Assembly: GCF_000940805.1 (NCBI RefSeq)
Contig: NZ_CP007142.1
Span: 4,316,593 to 4,380,592 of the forward strand
Origin: Gynuella sunshinyii YC6258
GTDB taxonomy: Bacteria; Pseudomonadota; Gammaproteobacteria; Pseudomonadales; Natronospirillaceae
DNA length: 64,000 bases
Direction of reading: 5' to 3'
Positions 46,339-54,828 of this stretch are shown piece after piece. The translations under genes were made by a program, and so were the position numbers. The notes beneath the pieces were generated by a model. The model saw nothing but the letters and a program-made list of their open reading frames with translations. It made no database searches and was not told where the DNA came from. Position 1 is the first letter of the stretch. The number at the start of each line of letters is the position of its first letter.

Positions 46339-47721
46339 GGATAAGTATACTCATCTATATGTTCGCGGGGGTTCTGCCAAAAAAGCAGTTATAGTTTCAG
46401 GAGGACTTGATAAAGCGGAGGAGCCGCAGACAGCTCTTGATATATCCTTACTGACAACCCGTTCCATCGACAACATCTACATGTCCTTCATAGAAAAACC
46501 AACTACAGACAACAACGGAGAGGTGGTTGTCAATTTTCTGCAATTTTGCACGAAACACTCACTTGAATACAACCATCTTCTCATTTTTTGTGTGAAGTAA
46601 ATCGACTTTTATCTGTCTATCGATGATATTGAATAGAACAAAAAAAAGCGTTTTGGTCGCCCTCAAAAATCACCTTACGGTCATCAGACCCACAAAAACT
46701 CACTAATGCTTCCAAACTACCCGTAAGCCGCATATTCCTGGCAAATAGTTTGCTGGCTCTGAGTACCGTCTACGTCTATCCCAAAATACCCAAAGTTTCT
46801 GCATTCAGGTCATACCAACAAGCCCTTGATTTTTTTGCCAGTTTTCCAGTCTCAACCAGATCATGATAACCATCGTCTGCTTATTGTAGAGGGTTATTCA
46901 TTCTATTGGGCGGCTTCACCTCGACTCAGTCTTTAATTATATTTACCATGATTCAAGTCATGGATTTATTCCGGCCATGCGCGACTTCTGTTAAAAAGCA
47001 AATTTTTTGCCATGTGTAAGTCAGTGCGAGATTCAAAAATTCAGTTTATAGATGTCCTTTTTATTCTTACTGCCGCAGCTTCTGTTCCCGTCAGTCCAAT
47101 TTCTACAACGACACCAGCTGCAAGCCCTCCCCCGTCGCTCTTACGGCAGTACCGGCTAATATTACGGCAGCGACCATTGACCAGTTGATCTGTTTATCTC
47201 CAGGAATTCAAACTTATGAATGTCCTATTTAGTTTTTTCTTTTAGTTTTCAATATGGAGCCAGCCTGTTGCTCCGCGCCCTTACCTCATGATCTCTGGCT
47301 TACAGTGCCTGAGTAACACTGAGGTGATTCAAAGCACGGGACGTTGTTACCCCGATAAAGCTCAAACACCTGGGCATGAGCGGTATGATGTCGAGATATT
47401 ACGGTGAGTATCTTTTTATTTCCTGATAGTGGTACGACGGATCGTCGCCAATGGGTTTTGAGGGTGCGTAGTAGTTTGGCAATATAGCCCTGTTCCCTTC
47501 ATGATGTCGCTAACTGATAGCAATTACTTTGATCAACAGGTATGGATTGTGATAAGCGCTTTTGTCCAAAAAAAAATACCACAAGTGTTGAAATAACGAC
47601 CTGATACCAGGGTATTAATGTGCGAAATTGGTGAGAAATCAATCTGGTATTTTTTATTTGAAAATCGAACCGTCAGAAAAATATTGCATGTATGTTCCTG
47701 ACGGTTACAACGTATGACCTG
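46339..47721. other. 1.4-kb gene-free region between Rhs locus and GH98 gene
   Basis: No convincing gene on either strand. It contains one arm of the direct repeat (46996-47031) and two copies of a motif also found next to the transposase: 47038-47069 (ATTCAGTTTATAGATGTCCT) and 47204-47235 (GAATTCAAACTTATGAATGT). It probably holds degraded mobile or coding DNA plus the promoter of the Rhs locus. Confidence 0.55.
46996..47031 (+). repeat. Left copy of 36-bp direct repeat
   Basis: AAGCAAATTTTTTGCCATGT followed by GTAAGTCAGTGCGAGA. It matches 51452-51488 with a few differences (T-run length, one base near the end). Same orientation, 4.45 kb apart. Confidence 0.8.
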
Positions 47722-50175
47722 TTAATACTGATTTAGCACAATATTATCGATAAACAGGTCACTTGATCGGTAACCGTTTGCTCTGAACTCAATTTCATTG
47801 CTTCCTTCATTGAGGTAGATGAGCTGTTCGTTGGTTGCCCAATTGTTAGACGAGGTCTGGTTAAAAGTTGGTGTGGCTGCCGGCACTCCATTGATATATA
47901 ACGTCACCGAGTCAGTAGAGCTGTCAGTATAGTAACGGATGTTCAGCATATAGTTGCCACTGGTTGGAGCCTTAACGTAATCCCTGACGCTGGCGGTATT
48001 GCCTTTGCCAAAATTCACGTACCCCATTCCCTGATAATTACGAATGCTGTCATGAACGGCATTCGCATGAATCCCGGCAATATTTTTGTAATCAAAATGT
48101 TCACCTTCATATTGACGAGGGCCTGTGTATGCCATTGGTGCCGCCGGAGGTGATACGGAGGCTTGGGTATAATCTGTGCGGCGGTTAGAGGCTGTGCCGG
48201 TGCAGTTGACAGTAATTTCGAGTGGGCCGTTATGCGCCACGTTCAGGGTAAGGGTATTATTTGACCAGTCACTTGTGAGGCTGCTGGATGGGTGGTCTCC
48301 GGTATCTGTAAATGAATAGGTCGATTGTGAAGTGCCACCGGATATCCGGATAACATCCGTCTTTAGCGTGGAGTCATCGGGAGTATAGTTAGTCAGATAA
48401 AATGTGATTTTATCCGCATATTCTTTGATGACGGCTGCTGACCACTGGGTGTACGTCAGATCCATGGCATTACAGGTATTGTATTGAAAGGGAATATGCG
48501 CACTGGCGCTTTGGCCGTTTCTGTAAGGGTTGTACGTTACCCAGGCATTTTCGTTACGGCCAACATAAAGGTCACCTGTGGACTCCTGAGGGAACAGATT
48601 GTTGAATTCATTAACTTTGTCAGCAATGTTTGGCCAGCGACGGGCATAATCAGACCTATTGACTTGTACCTGAAATGATTTGGCAACATCATCGGACAAC
48701 TGCCAGACGGTCGGTATCGCCGGGTAACGCCCGGTTTTCTTAAACCAGCTGAGCTGATCCAGATTGGTCCCATCATCATCCATCAGATAAAGACCTGAAA
48801 ACAGCGTTCCGGGAGACGAGTACTTATTTCTGTCATCACCTGAATATGTATCATTAACAATGACAACTTTGGTGCGTTCGACAACCTCCTGACGGTCTGG
48901 AATACGGATAGTGCCATCCAGCATCCGACGGTAAATATCCAGGTGGATGTTTTTGAATTGTGGGAACAAGTCCCACCGTCGGGTGCGGTAACCATCAGAT
49001 GTTGTTCCATCATAAAGACTGCGAATACTTTGCTGCCAGATCAACTCAGGACCATCAATTACTGTTTCCCCAGTCAACATCAGGTGTTCCAATAGTGGCG
49101 CGGCCCCTGCAGCTGGTGGATAAGCCTGACCATTGTTGTTCCAGCCGCTACTGTCCGGACGGATACCATAATGTCCGGCGTAACCTGAAAGATACATACC
49201 CAGACTGACGCTTTCGATATCATGAAAACCATAACTGCTGGTTTGTTTTTCCTGAATAATGAAATTTTCCGTATAAGCTCTGGTAGCGGCTGCGAGGTGC
49301 TCGTTGGATTTGACCATTGCTACCGGATTGAGTGCGGCGCCCCAGAATCCACCGGTAAAGCTTACCGCCAGATAGCCACCATATTTATGCGTCAGTTTCA
49401 GCAGGTTTGCCCAGTGATTCCAACGATCCTGAAAGCTTGGAGAACAATCATCATTAAATCCCCAGAATTGTTCGGCATAGTTGAACCCCAGGAAGTTTGG
49501 ATAGTCACGGAAGAATTCTCCATAGATGGTGTTTTCCAGGTCCTCATCCAGACCATAATCCGGAAGGTGACTAAAACCCCCGCTTGAAGGTTGGATCATC
49601 GCCCAGACGCCATTTTCAGCGGCTGTTCTCAGCCATGACTTGGCAGTTTCAATACCGTATTCCACCAGTTCCCAGTTACATTGACCGTTGGTTGCACTCT
49701 TATGATAAATGGACATGGAGAGGATAAAGACAGTATATGGACGAATGTCTTCAGGTATTAGGTCAATAACTTTTTGTGGATCAGCAGTGTTCCACGTATC
49801 AATGTGCACCATGAACATGGGGTGCTCTGGTGATAATGGACGTCGCATGGACGATGTGTCTGTAGAAGTGTTATCACCCTGAGAGTTTCCTGAAGAGCTA
49901 TCACCGGAAGAGGATCCATCGGAAGTATTGTCGTTGGATGAACTGTCTGACGAGTTGTCGTTGGATGAACCGTCTGAAGAGTTGTCGTTGGATGAACCGT
50001 CTGACGAGTTGTCACCGGAAGAATTGTCATTCGATGAACTGTCTGAAGAATCATTATTGGCACTATTACTGTCTGTGGAGGTATTGTCGTTCGGGATGTC
50101 TACCTGAAAATCATTACACCCGGTAACTGACAATAAACATAAGGTAAGAGTTAGGTTTAAAAAAAATAATCTCAT
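47722..50175 (-). CDS. Glycoside hydrolase family 98 lipoprotein with CBM35/6-like domain
   Basis: An 817-aa surface lipoprotein. Lipobox SVTGC (Cys20), then a low-complexity Ser/Asp/Asn linker (about 30-108). The GH98 domain begins RRPLSPEHPMFMVHIDTWNT and contains DPQKVIDLIPEDIRPYTVFI, WAMIQPSSGGFSHLPDY, NFLGFNYAEQFWGFND and GGYLAVSFTGGFWGA. The family C-terminal domain follows, and then a CBM6/35-type beta sandwich (about 680-817; YEGEHFDYKNIAGIHANAVH, NYMLNIRYYTDSSTDSVTLY). Known GH98 enzymes are endo-galactosidases of blood-group glycans or endo-xylanases. The plant-oriented context favours a plant polysaccharide, by inference. No TonB-type partner is nearby. Confidence 0.9.
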   Translation of the reverse strand: MRLFFLNLTLTLCLLSVTGCNDFQVDIPNDNTSTDSNSANNDSSDSSSNDNSSGDNSSDGSSNDNSSDGSSNDNSSDSSSNDNTSDGSSSGDSSSGNSQGDNTSTDTSSMRRPLSPEHPMFMVHIDTWNTADPQKVIDLIPEDIRPYTVFILSMSIYHKSATNGQCNWELVEYGIETAKSWLRTAAENGVWAMIQPSSGGFSHLPDYGLDEDLENTIYGEFFRDYPNFLGFNYAEQFWGFNDDCSPSFQDRWNHWANLLKLTHKYGGYLAVSFTGGFWGAALNPVAMVKSNEHLAAATRAYTENFIIQEKQTSSYGFHDIESVSLGMYLSGYAGHYGIRPDSSGWNNNGQAYPPAAGAAPLLEHLMLTGETVIDGPELIWQQSIRSLYDGTTSDGYRTRRWDLFPQFKNIHLDIYRRMLDGTIRIPDRQEVVERTKVVIVNDTYSGDDRNKYSSPGTLFSGLYLMDDDGTNLDQLSWFKKTGRYPAIPTVWQLSDDVAKSFQVQVNRSDYARRWPNIADKVNEFNNLFPQESTGDLYVGRNENAWVTYNPYRNGQSASAHIPFQYNTCNAMDLTYTQWSAAVIKEYADKITFYLTNYTPDDSTLKTDVIRISGGTSQSTYSFTDTGDHPSSSLTSDWSNNTLTLNVAHNGPLEITVNCTGTASNRRTDYTQASVSPPAAPMAYTGPRQYEGEHFDYKNIAGIHANAVHDSIRNYQGMGYVNFGKGNTASVRDYVKAPTSGNYMLNIRYYTDSSTDSVTLYINGVPAATPTFNQTSSNNWATNEQLIYLNEGSNEIEFRANGYRSSDLFIDNIVLNQY
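49904..50065. repeat. 27-bp tandem repeats coding the Ser/Asp/Asn linker
   Basis: Three near-identical 27-bp units at 49940-49966, 49967-49993 and 49994-50020 encode the 9-residue unit NDNSSDGSS (variants with Asp or Ser). Partial units flank them. Such in-frame repeats are prone to copy-number change and set linker length between lipid anchor and catalytic domain. Confidence 0.85.
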
Positions 50176-50578
50176 TGGATGTCCACATCTATTCAGTTAA
50201 TGCTGATTTAGTAGATTTCATGTTATGTACATGATTAATTTTCAAATGCCTAAAAAGAGATTTTTGGTATTTTTCATACTGACAAAGATGATCTACCAGT
50301 GTTTTTTAAGAAAATTTTCAGGTTATTGAAACTGATAAAACATATGCTAACACTGTTCATGGCAGAAAAATTTGCGTTGGTTTGCATATTTCCGCAATGA
50401 AAAATAACTCTCTGATAAGTTGGATCAGAGTTATTACCTACCTAGGCGGCAACAAAGAATACCGAACTCTCCTGAAAAAATGATTTCACGAGTGTTCTAT
50501 TTCTCTTACATACTCTCAAGGTCACAATAGGCTCAATTAAACAGGGATTCATTTTTCTTCAGCGGTTTCTGACTGGTT
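50176..50578. other. Upstream region of GH98 gene
   Basis: No gene is recognised. AT-rich; it should contain the GH98 promoter. No operator or hairpin stands out. Confidence 0.45.
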
Positions 50579-51199
50579 CCAATTTGTCTTATATGATTCC
50601 AAACCAATGCATCCGGGTGCATCAGGCGGTAGAAAAACGATCTCCAACCATCCCTCTTGAGACTCGATATACCTCATTACTTTTTTGAGTTTGTGTACTG
50701 GGTGCCCATCTACGATGAGAATGTCTGGCTTTCGTCAGCTTCTCTGGGACTCTTTAAAACACTCGATGCATTTATCCGCCGTGATTTTACCTGTGTACAA
50801 GTGAGACCAAAAACCCATCTGGTTGAACAGGGCCAACATGGCGGTGATTGCCTTTGTCCACTGGTGCGAACCACCAGTGGCTTGCCTTTTCTCCCGGATT
50901 CTCTGCAGAGGATCATCCGAGCGAATGCTGGCGTGTCCACAGCCCGACAATCCATCGTTGGACCTCGGACTCTCTGGCTCAGATAACTTCCTATGTCGTC
51001 CTGAACGTGTTTTAGGAGCCAAGGCTTCCACTCCTTTCTCTCTCGCTATCTTGAGCCAGGAAAAAATGGTTTTAGCGCCGAGTCCCAAACTTCGACTGAC
51101 ATCTGATGGTGATTCGTCATCAGACAATACTCTACGAACGGCAATTTGTCGGACAAGGTGCTGTTCTTCTGTTCTGTATTGTCTGGCATCTTTTTTCAT
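50579..51199 (-). pseudogene. IS630-family transposase remnant
   Basis: From 51199 leftward: the helix-turn-helix part MKKDARQYRTEEQHLVRQIA, ESPSDVSRSLGLGAKTIFSW and LKIAREKGVEALAPKTRSGR is intact. The middle of the DDE domain is missing and the frame is scrambled (RKLSEPESPRSNDGLSGCGH). WTKAITAMLALFNQMGFWSH resumes the domain. After a stop, another frame reads DILIVDGHPVHKLKKVMRYI and VFLPPDAPG, the typical IS630 end containing the second Asp. The element is therefore inactivated by internal deletion and frameshifts. Terminal repeats were not resolved. Confidence 0.85.
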
Positions 51200-51314
51200 A
51201 AGGAGAAATACATCATAGGGTACTGATTATTTCTGCCCTATTATTAATCCCCGGCAAGTATATATGTCGGGTTAACAGTGTGATGCAGGGATGCACCGAG
51301 ATGTCGGACCACAC

Positions 51315-51435
51315 CATTGGCTATAGCCAATGCGAGCCCCGAGAAATCAAGCGGTCCGTCGATTCGGTGTTTCGGGCAACACCGCCAGATTTCTCGGGGC
51401 AACAATTAAATAGATCATGACGATCTATTTAATTG
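51315..51435. repeat. Three adjacent hairpins of unknown function
   Basis: First, CATTGGCTATAGCCAATG (51315-51332), an 18-bp perfect palindrome. Second, GCCCCGAGAAATC (51336-51348) pairs with GATTTCTCGGGGC (51388-51400), with an inner GCGGT/ACCGC stem and a structured loop. Third, CAATTAAATAGATC (51403-51416) pairs with GATCTATTTAATTG (51422-51435) across ATGAC. No T-run follows, so this is not a simple terminator series. Confidence 0.75.
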
Positions 51436-51451
51436 CCGGATTAATAGTAAG

Positions 51452-51488
51452 AAGCAATTTTTTTTGCCATGTGTAAGTCAGTGCAAGA
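51452..51488 (+). repeat. Right copy of 36-bp direct repeat
   Basis: AAGCAATTTTTTTTGCCATG followed by TGTAAGTCAGTGCAAGA. It matches 46996-47031 in the same orientation; together they bracket the GH98 gene and the IS630 remnant. Confidence 0.8.
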
Positions 51489-51892
51489 CTCAATGTGTCA
51501 CGCTAACTACATTTTTCCTGGTTATTCCCTGTCATTAAAGTCAGAACCTCACGCACGCACTAAATAACCTCAGTTGCCATTTTTTTACCATGTAAGGATG
51601 ACGGTATGAACAGCCATTCACCGGCTAGCAACTCCAGGCATATAAGTCACCAATGGTTATTTTTTAGACCTGTCTATCCGTACTCTTATTTACCTGAAAA
51701 ACCTGAAAAATCCCCATAAAGGAGGAGACGGTCAAACCGGTAAATCCACTAACATTTTTTCGCTGAATTTTCTGAAACAAGACAAATTCGCTACCAAATT
51801 TACGTATGTACTTAAATTTTCGACTTCAAGGTCGCAGCCTGATGTCGTCAGGAGTATGTCTGTAAAAACAACAATACTTGGAGCCCACAGCA

Positions 51893-54553
51893 ATGATTAA
51901 GACCTTTACCAGCTCAATTGGTATACCCATTTTACTGGCCGCTGTATCCATACCTGCCTTTGCTGAGCTTGGAAACCCCAGAGTCAATCAACTGGGTTAT
52001 ATTCCCAATGGCCCGAAAGTGGCGACCTATGCCAACCACTCCAGTTCACCACTGAACTGGCAGTTGTGGCAGGGCAATCAATTAGTTAAATCCGGTACCA
52101 CCGTTCCTTTCGGCAATGATGAAGCCTCCGGCGAATATGTACACCAGATAGACTTTTCTTCTGTCACCACTACCGGTGATGAGTTTAAGTTGCGAATAGG
52201 CAATGACAGCAGCTATCCATTTGAAATCAATGCAGATACATTTATGGCAGCCACGTTCGATTCGATCCGCTATTTTTATCACAATCGCAGCGGTATCGAG
52301 ATTGAGACTCAATATACCGGCGGCGGTCATGGCAGTTATGCCTCTGACAGCAAATGGGCACGTCCGGCCGGACATCTCAATGTCAGCCCCAATAAAGGCG
52401 ATAACAATGTCGCCTGCTGGCCAGGTACCTGTGACTATAGTCTGAATGTTACCAAAGGCTGGTATGACGCCGGTGACCATGGCAAGTATGTGGTCAACGG
52501 TGGCATTTCCGCATGGAAACTACTGAACGCCTATGAACGTTCCAGATATTGGGGGGACAATACTGACTTCCCTGCTCCCGGCAGTGCAAACCGGATAACT
52601 CCATTTGCTGATGACATGCTGAATATTCCGGAAAGTGGTAACAATGTCCCGGATATTCTTGATGAAGCTCGCTGGCAATTGGAGTTCCTGCTGGCAATGC
52701 AGGTTCCGGATGGCAAGGAACTGGCGGGAATGGTGCATCATAAAATGCATGATGAAGCCTGGACCGGACTGCCGCTGGCACCGCACGAAGATCCCAATAC
52801 CCGATTCCTGGTTCCACCCTCAACGGCAGCAACGTTGAATGTTGCTGCAGTCGGTGCTCAGTGCGCACGGATTTGGGATCGCTTTGATCCGGCCTTTGCA
52901 AATCGCTGTCTGAGCGTTGCCGAGAAAGCCTGGAATGCTGCCAAGGCACACCCCAATATGATTTATGGCAATGACTATAACAATGGTGGTGGTGGATATG
53001 ATGATCTGAATGTGGCCGATGAGTTCAGCTGGGCTGCCTCTGAGTTATATATTACAACCGGTCAATCCAAATATCTGGCTGACATCAATACCAATCTGGC
53101 CGCCCCCGAATGGGGTTGGCAAGGCACCCAGGCAGCCGGGGTAATGTCTCTGGCGACTGTTACCAGTTACTCTAACTCCGGACTTCGAGCGCAGGCACAA
53201 CAGAGCATCATTGCACGCGCAAATGACCTTCTGCTTATCAGCCAGGGAGAGGGTTACCAAATCCCCCTCAATGTTGACAGTTTTTATTGGGGCTCCAACA
53301 GCGTCATCGGTAATTTTATGATACTGCTGGGTCTGGCCTATGAGTTCACGGATAACCAGGACTACCTCAATGCAGTAGGCCGGGGGTTGGATTATCTGTT
53401 TGGTCGTAATGCCCTTTCAAAATCTTACGTAACCGGTTACGGACAAAATGCCACCAAACAGCCACACCATCGTTTCTGGGCTGGTGCTCTTAATAATAAC
53501 TACCCCTGGGCTCCTCCGGGTGCATTGGCAGGCGGGCCGAACTCAGGTCTTGAGGACGAAGTCTCACAAGCAGCTTTAAATGGCTGTCAATCCACACCAC
53601 AGACCTGTTATGTCGATGACATTGGGGCCTGGTCCACGAATGAAATTACCATCAATTGGAACAGCGCATTATTCTGGGTACTGGCGTTCTATGACGAGTA
53701 TGCACGCCAGGACACCGCTTTGAATCATGTCCCGGTCGCGAATGTAACCGTTACTCCCACCACGGGAACCGCGCCTTTACGGGTCACCTTTGATGCCAGT
53801 GCCTCTACTGACGCCGATGGAGATGAATTGACCGCAACCTGGGACTTTGGAGATGGCACCAGTGGTGAAGGAATGGTCGTTGATCACCTTTACACCCAAG
53901 CAGGCCGCTTTGGCTCAATAGGCGAAATCAGCGATGGCAATGGCGGCAAAGTCGGAGTCATCACGTTTATCGAAATAACAGGTGACCAAAGTAATACACT
54001 GCCTGTTGCAAAGCTTTCAGCTTCCACCAAAACCGGCCCGGCACCATTGACGGTTCAGTTTGACGGCAGCGAATCCTATGATAATGATGGTGATCCACTC
54101 ACTTATCACTGGCTGGTTAATAACCAGCTGGTCGGGATCTCGTCACAATTAAGCTATACCTTTACCAATGTGGGGGCTTACTTTGTCGAGCTGATTGTGA
54201 ATGACGGCAAAGCCGATTCTGTTGCCGCCATGACCACTATCAACGTTACGCCACCCGTGACAACCGGGGATCTCAGCTGCTCTGTATCCACCAATACCTG
54301 GAGTAATGGTTATACTGCGTCCGTCAAAGTGACTAACCAGGGAAGTACCACGTTAAACAGTTGGCAGGTCAACCTGCTGCTTCCTGCCGGACATACCATC
54401 AGCAACACCTGGTCAGCCTCATTTGACACAACCAAATCCCCGATCGTTGTCAGCAATGCTGGCTGGAATGGCACACTGGCTCCAGGGGCTAGTGTAGAGT
54501 TTGGTTTCCAGGCCGGGTTCACCGGCAGCTATAGCGCTCCGAGCTGCCAATAA
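51893..54553 (+). CDS. Secreted GH9 cellulase with two PKD domains and CBM2
   Basis: An 886-aa endoglucanase/cellodextrinase. The signal peptide ends near residue 24 (SIPAFA-EL). An N-terminal Ig-like CelD-N domain spans about 28-115 (NPRVNQLGYIPNGPKVATY). The GH9 catalytic domain spans about 116-605: GWYDAGDHGKYVVNGG contains the two catalytic-base Asp residues, QPHHRFWAG the conserved His, and STNEITINWNS the acid Glu. Two PKD domains follow (about 612-790; TWDFGDGTSGEG; FDGSESYDNDGDPLTYHW). A C-terminal CBM2 (about 795-886) has the Cys pair and Trp residues typical of cellulose binding (NTWSNGYTASVKVTNQG). ATG 51893 has GGAG 9 nt upstream; a TTG-initiated extension at 51878 is unlikely. 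Confidence 0.95.
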   Translation: MIKTFTSSIGIPILLAAVSIPAFAELGNPRVNQLGYIPNGPKVATYANHSSSPLNWQLWQGNQLVKSGTTVPFGNDEASGEYVHQIDFSSVTTTGDEFKLRIGNDSSYPFEINADTFMAATFDSIRYFYHNRSGIEIETQYTGGGHGSYASDSKWARPAGHLNVSPNKGDNNVACWPGTCDYSLNVTKGWYDAGDHGKYVVNGGISAWKLLNAYERSRYWGDNTDFPAPGSANRITPFADDMLNIPESGNNVPDILDEARWQLEFLLAMQVPDGKELAGMVHHKMHDEAWTGLPLAPHEDPNTRFLVPPSTAATLNVAAVGAQCARIWDRFDPAFANRCLSVAEKAWNAAKAHPNMIYGNDYNNGGGGYDDLNVADEFSWAASELYITTGQSKYLADINTNLAAPEWGWQGTQAAGVMSLATVTSYSNSGLRAQAQQSIIARANDLLLISQGEGYQIPLNVDSFYWGSNSVIGNFMILLGLAYEFTDNQDYLNAVGRGLDYLFGRNALSKSYVTGYGQNATKQPHHRFWAGALNNNYPWAPPGALAGGPNSGLEDEVSQAALNGCQSTPQTCYVDDIGAWSTNEITINWNSALFWVLAFYDEYARQDTALNHVPVANVTVTPTTGTAPLRVTFDASASTDADGDELTATWDFGDGTSGEGMVVDHLYTQAGRFGSIGEISDGNGGKVGVITFIEITGDQSNTLPVAKLSASTKTGPAPLTVQFDGSESYDNDGDPLTYHWLVNNQLVGISSQLSYTFTNVGAYFVELIVNDGKADSVAAMTTINVTPPVTTGDLSCSVSTNTWSNGYTASVKVTNQGSTTLNSWQVNLLLPAGHTISNTWSASFDTTKSPIVVSNAGWNGTLAPGASVEFGFQAGFTGSYSAPSCQ

Positions 54554-54563
54554 CCCCCCCCCA

Positions 54564-54581
54564 AGCGGCAAGGATGCCGCT
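54564..54581. terminator. Hairpin after GH9 gene
   Basis: AGCGGCA-AGGA-TGCCGCT, a 7-bp stem with a 4-nt loop, just after a run of nine C residues and the GH9 stop. No T-run, so a weak call. Confidence 0.45.
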
Positions 54582-54828
54582 GCTCCATCGGGTTAAGATT
54601 TTTCGTTTGCTCAGCAACGCTCCCCAACCCATCACTACATCACGTTTAGCTCGTTGATAACCATTACCACTCACAGCCCAACGATAAAAGCACTGGTTAT
54701 TTGACCATATAGTCATCATCCGATTGAACCAATACACTGACTGGAGATTTCCAAAAGATTTTCATCATAACGAAATCTGAGTGGTGCAAGCTGTAACCTG
54801 CATATGGCGAACATTAAAGGATAATCCC

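Larger units (their letters stand above)
51200..51892. other. Gene-free region upstream of GH9 gene with strong inverted repeats
   Basis: Between the IS630 remnant and the GH9 start there is no gene. It holds three consecutive inverted repeats (51315-51435), the right copy of the 36-bp direct repeat (51452-51488) and, near 51590, a variant of part of that repeat. The GH9 promoter should be in the right half. Confidence 0.6.

Noticed and set aside
46337-46600. Plus-strand 87-codon frame overlapping the Rhs start
   Set aside because: No ribosome site, no recognisable motif, and the first codons overlap the start of the large Rhs gene on the other strand. I treat it as chance.
49900-50065. CRISPR-like array
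   Set aside because: The 27-bp repeats are contiguous, in frame and encode a Ser/Asp/Asn linker; there are no spacers.
51315-51435. Series of rho-independent terminators
   Set aside because: Stems are strong but there are no T-runs, and no gene ends within the preceding 100 bp on the plus strand.
51893-52900. Open frames opposite the GH9 gene
   Set aside because: Antisense shadows; GH9 catalytic motifs are clear on the plus strand.
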